DNA of 64,000 nucleotides from Paraburkholderia sp. (GTDB taxonomy: Bacteria > Pseudomonadota > Gammaproteobacteria > Burkholderiales > Burkholderiaceae): assembly GCF_028283785.1 (NCBI RefSeq), contig NZ_JAPWKB010000005.1, positions 792,050 through 856,049 of the forward strand, given 5' to 3'. The number at the start of each line of letters is the position of its first letter. Position 1 is the stretch's first letter. Below, piece by piece: positions 32,582 through 40,512 of the stretch. Position numbers and translations under genes: made by a program. The notes under the pieces are model-generated. The model was not told the origin of the DNA and made no database searches. It saw nothing but the letters and a program-made list of their open reading frames with translations.

Positions 32582-33699
32582 GAAACCTGTTCGGCCGTCT
32601 GGTCGATCCTCGCACGCTGCCGATCGTCGTCACCGTCGTGCTGTTCGCCGCGTTGTTCGGATTCGGTTCGGTGATGTACACCGGCTTCTTTTCGTTGCAG
32701 GTGGCAATCGGTTTGCTGGTGGACAACGCGTTCCTGCTGATCGTCGCCATCGGGATGACCTTCGTGATCGTATCCGGCGGGATCGATCTGTCGGTCGGGT
32801 CGGTGGTGGCGTTGACCACGATTCTGTGCGCGGTCGGTGCGGAGCGTCTGCACTGGCCGGTCTGGGTGATCGTGCCGCTGGTGCTCGCGTTCGGCGCGCT
32901 GTACGGCGCGGCGATGGGCGCGCTGATCCACTTCTTCCGGCTGCAGCCGTTCATCGTCACGCTGGCCGGAATGTTCCTCGCCCGCGGCGCGTGCTTTCTG
33001 ATCACCACGCAATCCATCACGATCAACGAACCGGTGTTTCACGCGATCGCCGCGTTCAGCATTCCGGTGGGCGGCGGCACGCTGAACGCCGGGTCGTTGA
33101 TCGCGCTGCTGACGCTGGCCGTCGCGATCTTCGTCGCGCATTTCACGCGCTTCGGGCGCAACGTGTACGCAGTCGGCGGCAACGAGCGGTCGGCGTTGCT
33201 GATGGGTTTGCCGGTCGCACGGACGAAAGTCGGCGTGTACGCGCTGAGCGGGTTCTGTTCGGCACTCGGCGGCGTCGTGTTCACGTTGTACGTGTTGTCG
33301 GGATACGGTCTGCAAGGGCAGGGCATGGAACTGGACGCGATCGCCGCGACGGTGATCGGCGGGACGTTGCTGACAGGCGGCGTCGGGTATGTGATCGGAT
33401 CGGTGTTCGGCGTCGGCATTCTCGGCACGATCCAGACGCTGATTACCTTCGACGGCACGCTCAGTTCCTGGTGGACGCGGATCGTGATCGGCGCGTTGCT
33501 GTGTGCGTTCTGTCTGCTTCAACGCGTGATCGAACGTCATGCGGCTCGCCGGAAGTCGAACGGTACCGGCATGGGCGCAGGCGTCAAGCCGGCGAAGCGT
33601 CGCCCGTTGACCGACGATCCCGCGCTCAAGACGCTACGCAACGCCGACGGCCCGGTCGCCGGCAGCGGCGCGGGTCATGCGTCCACCTTCGGACGCTGA
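32578..33699 (+). CDS. yjfF: Sugar ABC transporter permease YjfF
   Basis: The 373-residue second permease subunit has about nine membrane segments; GMTFVIVSGGIDLSVGSVVAL is the conserved segment near residue 60 and AIAATVIGGTLLTGGVGY the ATPase-contact loop near 262. It is about 40 residues longer than E. coli YjfF (331 residues) because of a basic, disordered C-terminal tail beginning at HAARRKSNG. The tail ends in many Gly and Ala residues and probably lies in the cytoplasm. Last gene of the importer operon. Confidence 0.93.
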   Translation: MRNLFGRLVDPRTLPIVVTVVLFAALFGFGSVMYTGFFSLQVAIGLLVDNAFLLIVAIGMTFVIVSGGIDLSVGSVVALTTILCAVGAERLHWPVWVIVPLVLAFGALYGAAMGALIHFFRLQPFIVTLAGMFLARGACFLITTQSITINEPVFHAIAAFSIPVGGGTLNAGSLIALLTLAVAIFVAHFTRFGRNVYAVGGNERSALLMGLPVARTKVGVYALSGFCSALGGVVFTLYVLSGYGLQGQGMELDAIAATVIGGTLLTGGVGYVIGSVFGVGILGTIQTLITFDGTLSSWWTRIVIGALLCAFCLLQRVIERHAARRKSNGTGMGAGVKPAKRRPLTDDPALKTLRNADGPVAGSGAGHASTFGR

Positions 33700-33748
33700 T
33701 CGTCGCAGGCGCGAACCTCTGGCAGGTCTAGCGGGAATACCGGTTGCT

Positions 33749-33776
33749 GCTCTCCTGACGAACCTGTCAGGAGAGC
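33749..33776 (+). promoter_or_regulatory. Perfect hairpin that contains the Shine-Dalgarno of the next small gene
   Basis: GCTCTCCTGAC (33749-33759) pairs over 11 bp with GTCAGGAGAGC (33766-33776), loop GAACCT. The Shine-Dalgarno AGGAGAG (33769-33775) of the 59-codon gene at 33781 is fully inside the stem. There is no U-run, so it looks like a translational control element rather than a terminator. Confidence 0.55.
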
Positions 33777-33780
33777 GACC

Positions 33781-33960
33781 ATGACCCCGAACCAGAATAC
33801 GATGGATGAGCCCGGCGGCCCGGAACAGACCGGGCCGGATGCATCCCAGGCCAAGCCGGCCAGCGACGACAGCAAGCCGGAATCGCGCCCGCCGCCCGCG
33901 CCTCAAGGCATCGACCCCGACTTCAAACCGCCGATCGAAACCGATACGTCGAAGCGGTGA
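33781..33960 (+). CDS. Small disordered Pro/Asp-rich protein (59 residues)
   Basis: A 59-codon frame begins at ATG 33781 with an excellent Shine-Dalgarno (GGAGAG, 5 bases upstream). The protein is very hydrophilic, rich in Pro, Asp, Gln and Ser (for example PGGPEQTGPD and ESRPPPAPQG), without Cys or Trp, and probably disordered. No signal peptide. The Shine-Dalgarno is buried in a perfect hairpin. I do not recognise a family. A similarly composed 48-residue gene lies on the other strand at 34734. Confidence 0.55.
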   Translation: MTPNQNTMDEPGGPEQTGPDASQAKPASDDSKPESRPPPAPQGIDPDFKPPIETDTSKR

Positions 33961-34009
33961 CCGTACGCGTGCCGTGCCCGAGTTTCATGCCTGAACAGCC
34001 GGACTGCCG

Positions 34010-34720
34010 ATGCTAGGTCGGCTGTCCGGCATCGTATTGCTCGCGACGATTGCAGCGGCACTCGTATTCACGTGGCTGGTCGCGAATGAACGCGTATCTA
34101 TTCCCGAGCGATGGAATCCCTTCACGCCGCTCGACGTGCAGGCGCCGCCGGGACCGTTGACGTCATGGAAACTATGGCGTGTAACCCGCGATCCGGCTGC
34201 GTGCAAACTCGCGCTGAAGACCGCCGATCTCACCTATACGAACGTGCCCGACAGCAACGCCGCTGGCAATTGCGCGCTGACCAATGCCGTACGCGTGCAG
34301 CGTTTCGCGGATATGCGCGTGAGCAGCAGCTTTGTCGCGAGTTGTCCGCTGGCACTCGGCCTTGCGATGTTCGAGCGTCACGCGTTACAACCGACCGCGC
34401 AATCCATCTACGGCGAACGCGTACGTGAACTCGATCACGTCGGCAGCTACGCGTGTCGCAACGTCAATCACTCGTCGGACGGCGCGCTGAGCCAGCACGC
34501 GTCTGCAAACGCGATCGATATCGAAGCCTTCGTGCTCACAGACGGCACGCGCATCTCGATTGCGCGCGACTGGTCCGCCGATTCTCGCGCGGGCCGCTTT
34601 CTCGAACAAACGCGCGACGGCGCGTGCGGCCTTTTTCACGCGGTGCTCGGCCCGGACTACAACGCGCTGCATCGCGCGCATTTTCATCTCGACATGGGCC
34701 CGTACAACGTGTGCCGCTAG
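34010..34720 (+). CDS. Extensin-like C-terminal domain protein
   Basis: The 236-residue protein has one N-terminal membrane segment (GIVLLATIAAALVFTWLVA, about 7-25), so it is anchored with its body in the periplasm. The extensin-like domain (DUF family found in many proteobacteria, related to peptidase-like M15 folds) covers about residues 60-235. Candidate metal ligands are in SQHASANAIDIEAF (His about 164, Asp about 171) and HRAHFHLDMG (about 222-231), and cysteines at CKLA, NCAL, SCPL, ACRN and GACG may form disulfides. A role in cell-wall remodelling is plausible from the fold but not demonstrated. Confidence 0.85.
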   Translation: MLGRLSGIVLLATIAAALVFTWLVANERVSIPERWNPFTPLDVQAPPGPLTSWKLWRVTRDPAACKLALKTADLTYTNVPDSNAAGNCALTNAVRVQRFADMRVSSSFVASCPLALGLAMFERHALQPTAQSIYGERVRELDHVGSYACRNVNHSSDGALSQHASANAIDIEAFVLTDGTRISIARDWSADSRAGRFLEQTRDGACGLFHAVLGPDYNALHRAHFHLDMGPYNVCR

Positions 34721-34733
34721 TCACATCTGACGC

Positions 34734-34880
34734 CTAGCCGTCTTCGCCGACTTCCGTCGGATCGGGCAATTCTGGCAAGTCTTTCTGCGACGGCTTTTGC
34801 GGTTGCACGGGCTCGCGCGGCGCGTCGTGTTTGATGTCGTCGTCGGATGCAGCGTTGCTCATCGCGGAAGTCACATTCAT
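34734..34880 (-). CDS. Small acidic Pro-rich protein (48 residues)
   Basis: The 48-codon frame starts at ATG 34880 on the minus strand, preceded by AGGAG. The sequence is hydrophilic and acidic, with PREPVQPQKPSQKDLPELPD in the middle and an EVGEDG end, and is probably disordered. A longer frame to 34925 has no better start. No family is recognised. It converges with the extensin-like gene and is divergent from the MFS gene at 35131. Confidence 0.5.
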   Translation of the reverse strand: MNVTSAMSNAASDDDIKHDAPREPVQPQKPSQKDLPELPDPTEVGEDG

Positions 34881-35130
34881 CACGAATCTCCTAAATAGTG
34901 AAACGCCTGAAACTACGTGGTCCAAAACACACGCGCAGGTCGTGTGCCTGCCCGGCGCCGCGACATTTTTAGTGAAGCTTTGGCATACTGCGAGCTTGCC
35001 GTGCTTCGCCGCAGCGCCGTTCGTCGAACCCGTCGACGCTCATGCGCGCATCGCACGCCGCTGTTGCCAGCCGCTGCATACGCGTCGAATCGCTCGCGAT
35101 GCATGCAGTCAGCCATCCTCTCGCGCCCCG

Positions 35131-36417
35131 ATGAATTCTCGATTCGCCAGTCTCTCGCGCATTCCGTCGTTCATGCCGCTGGCCGCCGCGACCCTGATGC
35201 TAGGTGTCGCGATGTCGTTCACGGCTCCCTATCTCTCACTATTCGGCGTCGAACAGGCCGGCATGACGCCGCTTCGGCTTGGGCTCTTCATGACGTTGAT
35301 CGCCGCGAGCGGCGTCGGCGCGAGTGCGTGGGCAGGTAAATGGTCCGACCGGCACGGCCATCACCGCACGCTATTGCTGGCCGCATTGATTGCGGCCGCG
35401 CTCGGCTTCGTGTGTCTATGCTTTGTCCGCGATTACCGTTTGCTGCTGGTGATCGGCGTGCTGTTTCTCGGCGCGGGCGGCTCGGCGATCTCGCTGGTGT
35501 TTTCGTTTGGACGTGCGGCCTTGCTCGTCAAGGACGAAGCGGAACGCGCGTTCGCGACGGCGTCGTTGCGGACGGTGCTGTCGGTAGCGTGGGTGTTCGG
35601 GCCGTCGGTCGGTGCGCTGGTGCTGGCCGCGTCCGGCTTCTACGGATTGTTCCTGTTCGCCGCGGCAAGTTTCGCCGCATGCGGCGCGATCATCTGGCGC
35701 ATGCACGAAGCGCCGGGCGGCGCGATGCACAGCGCGCCGACCCACGTTGCCGGCGATCCCGCGTCGCCGCTCGAAGTGACGACCGTCACCGAACCCGAAA
35801 CGCCGGTTCCACATCCGGCGCTCGCTACGCCTACGCCGCAGCGTTTGATCTGGCGCGCGATTGCCGCGTTGACGCTGCTCGGCCTCGCGGCCAATGCAAC
35901 CATGATCGTGTTGCCCTTGTACGTCGTACATGGCTTGCAAGGCACGCGAATCGACGTATCGATCATGCTCGGCCTCGGCGCTTTCCTCGAAATTCCGATG
36001 ATGCTGGCGCTCGGCGCACGCGGCGCGCAGCTGACGAAATCGCGCTGGCTCGCCGCGAGCGCGGCGGTGCATATGGCGTATTTCATCGGCGTGGCGGCGG
36101 TGAATTCCGTCAACGTGCTGATCCCGATGCAGGCATTGAACGCGTTCGTGGTGGCGGTGACATCGTGCCTCGGCATGGTCTATATCCAAGATCTGATGCC
36201 GCGCGCGCCGGGTGCCGCGACCGCGCTGTTTTTCAATTCGGCACGGGTCGGCTCGATCCTGTCGGGCGTGTTGTCCGGCTTGCTGGTCGCAGGTGTCGGC
36301 TATAAAGGCACGTTTCTGTTTTGCGGTTGCCTCGCGCTCGGCGCGTTGATTCTGTTCGCCGATCCACCGTGGACGAAGATGTATCGCGGCACGCGGGCCT
36401 GGTGGGAGAACCGTTAG
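35131..36417 (+). CDS. MFS transporter, sugar-efflux (SET) type
   Basis: The 428-residue carrier has 12 membrane segments with a longer hydrophilic central loop (about 195-250, rich in Thr, Glu and Pro). The N-terminus PLAAATLMLGVAMSFTAPYL and the helix 2-3 loop WAGKWSDRHGHHRTLL resemble E. coli SetA/SetB sugar efflux carriers. AISLVFSFGRAALL and YIQDLMPRAPGAATALFFNS are also SET-like. No Shine-Dalgarno is visible before the ATG at 35131; the longer frame to 34831 covers the neighbouring small gene and is rejected. Export of sugars or drugs is the likely role. Confidence 0.82.
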   Translation: MNSRFASLSRIPSFMPLAAATLMLGVAMSFTAPYLSLFGVEQAGMTPLRLGLFMTLIAASGVGASAWAGKWSDRHGHHRTLLLAALIAAALGFVCLCFVRDYRLLLVIGVLFLGAGGSAISLVFSFGRAALLVKDEAERAFATASLRTVLSVAWVFGPSVGALVLAASGFYGLFLFAAASFAACGAIIWRMHEAPGGAMHSAPTHVAGDPASPLEVTTVTEPETPVPHPALATPTPQRLIWRAIAALTLLGLAANATMIVLPLYVVHGLQGTRIDVSIMLGLGAFLEIPMMLALGARGAQLTKSRWLAASAAVHMAYFIGVAAVNSVNVLIPMQALNAFVVAVTSCLGMVYIQDLMPRAPGAATALFFNSARVGSILSGVLSGLLVAGVGYKGTFLFCGCLALGALILFADPPWTKMYRGTRAWWENR

Positions 36418-36432
36418 CCGCCCGCGCTTCGC

Positions 36433-37281
36433 TCAGGTTTGTGTTTCGACTTCGCGTTCGACGACCGCCTGTTTGCCGGGCACCGCCAGCCCGGCCTTGG
36501 CGAGCGCATCGCGCGCATGGCTGCGAAGATCGTTCGACGCATGCGGTGCATCCGGCTCGCGCACCCATGCGGCAATCCGCAGCCGGACACCACCCGCGCC
36601 CGGATAATCCGCCACCGACACCACCGGCGACAGCGTATTGCCCGTCAGCACGCGCGGCTCGTCGGCGATCATTTTCTTCAGTTCGGCAATCGCGGCATCC
36701 ACGTCTTTGCGCTGCGAGATATCCACTTCGAGTTCGACGCGCTGCGTGCCGCCGCTGCTGTAGTTGATCACCGGATTGCTCCAGATCTGGCTATTCGGCA
36801 CGAACACGGCATTGCCGTCGCTGCGTTCGATCCGCGTCGTGAACAGGCCCACTTCGCGGACGATCCCCGCTGCCGCGCCGCTGCCTTCAATCACATCGCC
36901 CGCACGAAATGGTCGAAGCATCAGCAGCATGATGCCCGCCGCGATATTTTGCAGCGTGCCCTGCAACGCGAGTCCGATCGCGAGACCGGCGGCGCCCAAT
37001 GCCGCGAGCACACTCGCCGTCGCGATACCCACCTCGCTCAGCGCTGCGACGATCACCAGCACGCGCACCGCCCATGCGCCGAACGCGGCGAGCATCGGTG
37101 CGAGCGTCGGGTCCGCGTGCGTCCGCGCCAGCGTTCTGGCAAACAGCATCCCGATCTTGTTGGAAATCCACCAGCCGACAACGAGAATCAGCGCAGCGAC
37201 GACCAGATGCACGACGTCATGCGTGACAGTTGCGAGCAGCGATGGTTGAAGGTGAAGCACACGGTTGAAAAAGTCATCCAT
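36433..37281 (-). CDS. Small-conductance mechanosensitive channel (MscS family)
   Basis: The 282-residue inner-membrane channel protects against hypo-osmotic shock. Three membrane segments are visible: about 20-45 (VVAALILVVGWWISNKIG), about 60-85, and the pore helix about 90-120 (LGAAGLAIGLALQGTLQNIA), with the Gly/Ala packing of MscS TM3. The beta domain follows with AGDVIEGSGAAGIVREVGLF-like sequence (about 130-150) and VFVPNSQIWSNPVINYSSGG. It matches minimal MscS proteins in length. The ATG at 37281 is preferred to a TTG at 37299. Confidence 0.92.
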   Translation of the reverse strand: MDDFFNRVLHLQPSLLATVTHDVVHLVVAALILVVGWWISNKIGMLFARTLARTHADPTLAPMLAAFGAWAVRVLVIVAALSEVGIATASVLAALGAAGLAIGLALQGTLQNIAAGIMLLMLRPFRAGDVIEGSGAAAGIVREVGLFTTRIERSDGNAVFVPNSQIWSNPVINYSSGGTQRVELEVDISQRKDVDAAIAELKKMIADEPRVLTGNTLSPVVSVADYPGAGGVRLRIAAWVREPDAPHASNDLRSHARDALAKAGLAVPGKQAVVEREVETQT

Positions 37282-37386
37282 CGTGAGAGCGTCCGGCAAA
37301 TGAGAATGTCTCTGTGCCAGCAGGACGCGTGCCGCCGTGACCCGTCAATGCTGATGGAACGGGTTTTGCGTGCCTTAGTGACTTTG

Positions 37387-37432
37387 CATGCGCTGTGCGC
37401 ATGCATCGACGCTCGCATGCGCACAGCGCATG
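37387..37432. terminator. Very strong 18-bp hairpin between hpaI and the mscS gene
   Basis: CATGCGCTGTGCGCATGC (37387-37404) is perfectly complementary to 37415-37432 around a 10-nt loop. It lies 60 bp after the hpaI stop and before the mscS start on the same strand. No U-run follows, so it may block exonucleases or terminate transcription only in part. Confidence 0.55.
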
Positions 37433-37492
37433 GCCGGTGCGTTGCCCGCGCGCAGGGTGCTTATTTGCGCACTGAATCGCTTACGTATTCGC

Positions 37493-38305
37493 TCAATACC
37501 CGCCGCGTGCTGCGGGTGCAACTGGGACGGATGCCGCCTGTTCCTTGACGCGTGCGGCGAGGTCGGCGGCGGCGCGACTCAGCAGACCGGTATCGGTGCC
37601 TACCGCGACAAAGCTGGCGCCCGCAGCCAGATAGTCGTTTGCGATGGCCAGATCGGGCGCGAGCACGCCGCTCGCCTTGCCCGCATCGCGGACGATCGCC
37701 ATGCCTGCGCGGATTGCATCGCGGACCACTTGCGCGCCTGGCTGACCCAGATAACCCATCGACGCACTCAGATCGGACGGCCCGAAAAACACGCCGTCCA
37801 CGCCGTCGACTGCGGTAATTCCTGCAAGATTCTCCAGCCCGATTGCACTTTCGACCTGCACGAGCACGCACAATTCGTCTTCGGCGGTGGTCAGATAATC
37901 GCCGATCCGGTTCCAGCGCGACGCCCGCGCGAGGCCGCTTCCGACGCCGCGAATGCCGCGCGGCGGATAGCGCGTAGCGGCGACGGCTTCGATGGCCTGT
38001 TCGACGGTATCGATCATCGGCAACAGCAGCGTTTGCGCGCCGATATCGAGCAACTGCTTGATCAGCGCCGCATCGCTTTTGACGGGCCGCACGATCGGAT
38101 GCGACAGATAGGGTGCGACCGCTTGCAATTGCGCGAGCGTGCTGCGGACATCGTTCGGCGCATGTTCGCCGTCGATCAGCAACCAGTCGAAGCCCGCTGT
38201 GGCCAGCAGTTCCGTGACATACGGATCGGCCAGCGCGGCCCATAAGCCGAATTGCCGCCGATTCTCAGCGATCGCGTGTTTGAAAGGATTGCGCGGCGTA
38301 GGCAT
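37493..38305 (-). CDS. hpaI: 4-hydroxy-2-oxoheptanedioate aldolase
   Basis: HpaI cleaves 4-hydroxy-2-oxoheptane-1,7-dioate into pyruvate and succinate semialdehyde, the last step of the homoprotocatechuate pathway. The 270-residue class II aldolase has the HpcH/HpaI pattern: [12 protein letters not shown] (catalytic His about 46), RPVKSDA (substrate Arg about 72), [10 protein letters not shown] (metal Glu about 151) and [12 protein letters not shown] (metal Asp about 177). It is the last gene of the hpa operon, 30 bp after hpaH. Confidence 0.95.
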   Translation of the reverse strand: MPTPRNPFKHAIAENRRQFGLWAALADPYVTELLATAGFDWLLIDGEHAPNDVRSTLAQLQAVAPYLSHPIVRPVKSDAALIKQLLDIGAQTLLLPMIDTVEQAIEAVAATRYPPRGIRGVGSGLARASRWNRIGDYLTTAEDELCVLVQVESAIGLENLAGITAVDGVDGVFFGPSDLSASMGYLGQPGAQVVRDAIRAGMAIVRDAGKASGVLAPDLAIANDYLAAGASFVAVGTDTGLLSRAAADLAARVKEQAASVPVAPAARGGY

Positions 38306-38335
38306 ATCGGGTTGTCCGTGTGGTGTCGGGGGGAT

Positions 38336-39139
38336 TCAAACGAAGTTCAGCGCGATACCGCCGAGCGGTCCGTAGTCGACGTGGAACGTATCGCCGGCGC
38401 GTGCGGGAATCGGCGCGGTGAACGAGCCGCTCAGAATCACGTCTTTCGCGTTCAACGATTCGTCGTAAGGCGCGATCTTGTTCGCAAGCCACGCGACGCC
38501 CGTTGCCGGATGATTCAGCACGGCGGCCGCGAGACCGCTTTCTTCGACGGCGCCGTTCTTGTAGAGCAACGCGCCGACCCATCGCAAATCGACGTCATGC
38601 GGCCGCACCGGCCGACCGCCGAGCACGATGCCCGCGTTCGCCGCGAAGTCCGAAATCGTGTCGAATACTTTTCGCGGCGCTTTGGTTTCGCGATCGAACT
38701 GCTCGATTCGCGCGTCGATGATTTCGACGGCGGGCGTCACGTAAGCGGTCGCGTCGAGCACATCGAACAATGTCACGCCCGGGCCTTTCAGCGGCTTCGC
38801 GAGCACGAACGCGAGCTCCACTTCCACACGCGGTGCGATAAAGCGATCCGCGCGAATATCCTGCCCGGCTTCGATAAACATGCTGTCCAGCAGCGGCGCG
38901 TAATCGGGTTCGTCGATCTGTGACGAACGCTGCATGGCGCGCGACGTCAGCCCGATCTTGCGCCCCTTGATCACGTGTCCTTCGGCGAGTTTCAGCTTGA
39001 CCCATTCACGCTGGATCGCGTAACCGTCCTGCACCGTCATCTGCGGATACGCTTTCGAAAAATGCCGTAGCTGCTTGCGGGTTTTTTCGGCGTGATCGAG
39101 TTGTGCGGCGAGATCGCGGATGATCTGTTCGTCGAGCAT
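38336..39139 (-). CDS. hpaH: 2-oxo-hept-4-ene-1,7-dioate hydratase
   Basis: HpaH hydrates 2-oxo-hept-4-ene-1,7-dioate to the substrate of HpaI. The 267-residue length is that of the family. Recognisable segments are [16 protein letters not shown] (about 38-53), [13 protein letters not shown], the metal-binding [14 protein letters not shown] (about 107-120), and [10 protein letters not shown] (about 140-150). The start at 39139 gives [14 protein letters not shown]; the long upstream extension overlaps hpaF and was rejected. Only two bases separate it from hpaF. Confidence 0.95.
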   Translation of the reverse strand: MLDEQIIRDLAAQLDHAEKTRKQLRHFSKAYPQMTVQDGYAIQREWVKLKLAEGHVIKGRKIGLTSRAMQRSSQIDEPDYAPLLDSMFIEAGQDIRADRFIAPRVEVELAFVLAKPLKGPGVTLFDVLDATAYVTPAVEIIDARIEQFDRETKAPRKVFDTISDFAANAGIVLGGRPVRPHDVDLRWVGALLYKNGAVEESGLAAAVLNHPATGVAWLANKIAPYDESLNAKDVILSGSFTAPIPARAGDTFHVDYGPLGGIALNFV

Positions 39140-39141
39140 GA

Positions 39142-39558
39142 TCAGCCTTCCTTCTTCAGACGCGCATGCAGATTGTTGTGCTTCAACGCACCGGCGTCGC
39201 TGAACTCGTTGACTTCGAGCGACAACGCCAGACCGTTCGCTTCGAAATACGCCGCAAAATGCGCCTTTATTGCATCGAATAGCGCGTTGGCCGCCGCGGT
39301 CTTGACGGCTTCCGGGCGGCCTGCGGCGATCCTCACGTTCGCGTGCAGGAACGCGGCGTCGGCGCGGCCGTCGGCGATGCAGTACGCATCGCAGCGCACT
39401 GCGCGCACGCGAATGCCGCCAATCGGAAACACATGCTGCGCGTTGTCGCCGGTGCCGTCGCGTTGGGCGTCGAGACACTTCGCGAGCGTGTTGCACAGGC
39501 GCTGGATGCTGTCGCCTTCGTCGAGATTGGCGCTGTATTCAAGGGTGATATGCGGCAC
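39142..39558 (-). CDS. hpaF: 5-carboxymethyl-2-hydroxymuconate isomerase
   Basis: HpaF isomerises 5-carboxymethyl-2-hydroxymuconate before the HpaG decarboxylation. It belongs to the tautomerase superfamily, whose catalytic residue is the N-terminal proline exposed after removal of the initiator Met. The start was therefore set at the GTG at 39558, which gives [11 protein letters not shown] directly after the initiator, with GGAG nine bases upstream. A longer frame with a TTG start at 39582 would hide the proline. The product is 138 residues, slightly longer than E. coli HpaF (126). Confidence 0.92.
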   Translation of the reverse strand: MPHITLEYSANLDEGDSIQRLCNTLAKCLDAQRDGTGDNAQHVFPIGGIRVRAVRCDAYCIADGRADAAFLHANVRIAAGRPEAVKTAAANALFDAIKAHFAAYFEANGLALSLEVNEFSDAGALKHNNLHARLKKEG

Positions 39559-39586
39559 GGTGTGTACTCCGGAAATCGTCAAAGAC

Positions 39587-40450
39587 TCAAACGGTCAGCG
39601 GTGTGACCGGGAAAATGGCGTTGATCTGGCCCGTTCCCGAACTGCCGAAATACGGCGTGACGACTTCGGCTTTTCCTTCATAACGGTCCCAGCCTAACGC
39701 GCCGAGCAGCATCGCCGTGTCGTGCATGCCGCCTTCGCCCCAACATTTTTCGTTATACAGCGGCAGCATTTCGCAGAACGTGGACCAGTCGCCCGCTTCC
39801 CACAATTCGACGACCTTGCGATCCACCTGTTCGAGAAACGGGCTCCAGACCTTGTGCATGAATTGCTCGGCGGTGCCGTTATCGGCGAAGTGATGACTCA
39901 GCGAACCGCTTGCGAAGATCGCGACTGTTCCGTCGTAACGTTCTTCGATCGCTTTGCGCACTGCCAGTCCGAAGCGCGCGCTGGTTGCGAGGTCGTGCCA
40001 CATGCACCAGCCGGAAACCGAAACCGTCTTGAAGTGCTGATCGGCGTTCATGTAGCGCATCGGCACCAGTGTGCCGTATTCGAGTTCGAGTGTGGTCTCG
40101 CTGTGCGCGCGGCTTTTGACACCCATTTCATTCGCGACTTCCGCGATCAGATGTCCGAGTCCGACGTTGCCGGGATACGCATACGGCATGTTCTTGATGA
40201 AGTGCGGCAGTTCGTTGCTGGTGTAGACACCTTCGAAATGCGGCGCGCAATTGATGTGGTACTCGCTGTTGACGAGCCAGTGCACGTCGAAAACGACGAT
40301 CGTATCGACGCCGAGTTCGCGGCAGCGCCGGCCGATTTCACGGTGTCCGTCGATGGCGGCTTGCCGGCAGCCTTTGTGCGGACCGTCGAGTTCGGACAGA
40401 TACATCGACGGCACATGAGTGATTTTTGCTGCCAGCGCGAGCGTGCCCAT
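39587..40450 (-). CDS. hpaD: Homoprotocatechuate (3,4-dihydroxyphenylacetate) 2,3-dioxygenase
   Basis: HpaD performs extradiol ring cleavage of homoprotocatechuate to 5-carboxymethyl-2-hydroxymuconate semialdehyde. The 287-residue enzyme is of the LigB-type extradiol class, as E. coli HpaD (283 residues). Likely metal-site residues are in AKITHVPSMYLSE (His about 12), VVFDVHWLVNSEYHIN (His about 57 and 65), and LELEYGTLVP (Glu about 123). ASGSLSHHF and GGMHDTAMLLGALGW also fit. AGGAGA precedes the ATG. Confidence 0.95.
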   Translation of the reverse strand: MGTLALAAKITHVPSMYLSELDGPHKGCRQAAIDGHREIGRRCRELGVDTIVVFDVHWLVNSEYHINCAPHFEGVYTSNELPHFIKNMPYAYPGNVGLGHLIAEVANEMGVKSRAHSETTLELEYGTLVPMRYMNADQHFKTVSVSGWCMWHDLATSARFGLAVRKAIEERYDGTVAIFASGSLSHHFADNGTAEQFMHKVWSPFLEQVDRKVVELWEAGDWSTFCEMLPLYNEKCWGEGGMHDTAMLLGALGWDRYEGKAEVVTPYFGSSGTGQINAIFPVTPLTV

Positions 40451-40512
40451 CGCGGTCTCCTGAAGTGTTTTGATTCCTTACGGAAGGGGTTTTCTGCGCG
40501 TCGGGCCCGCGG

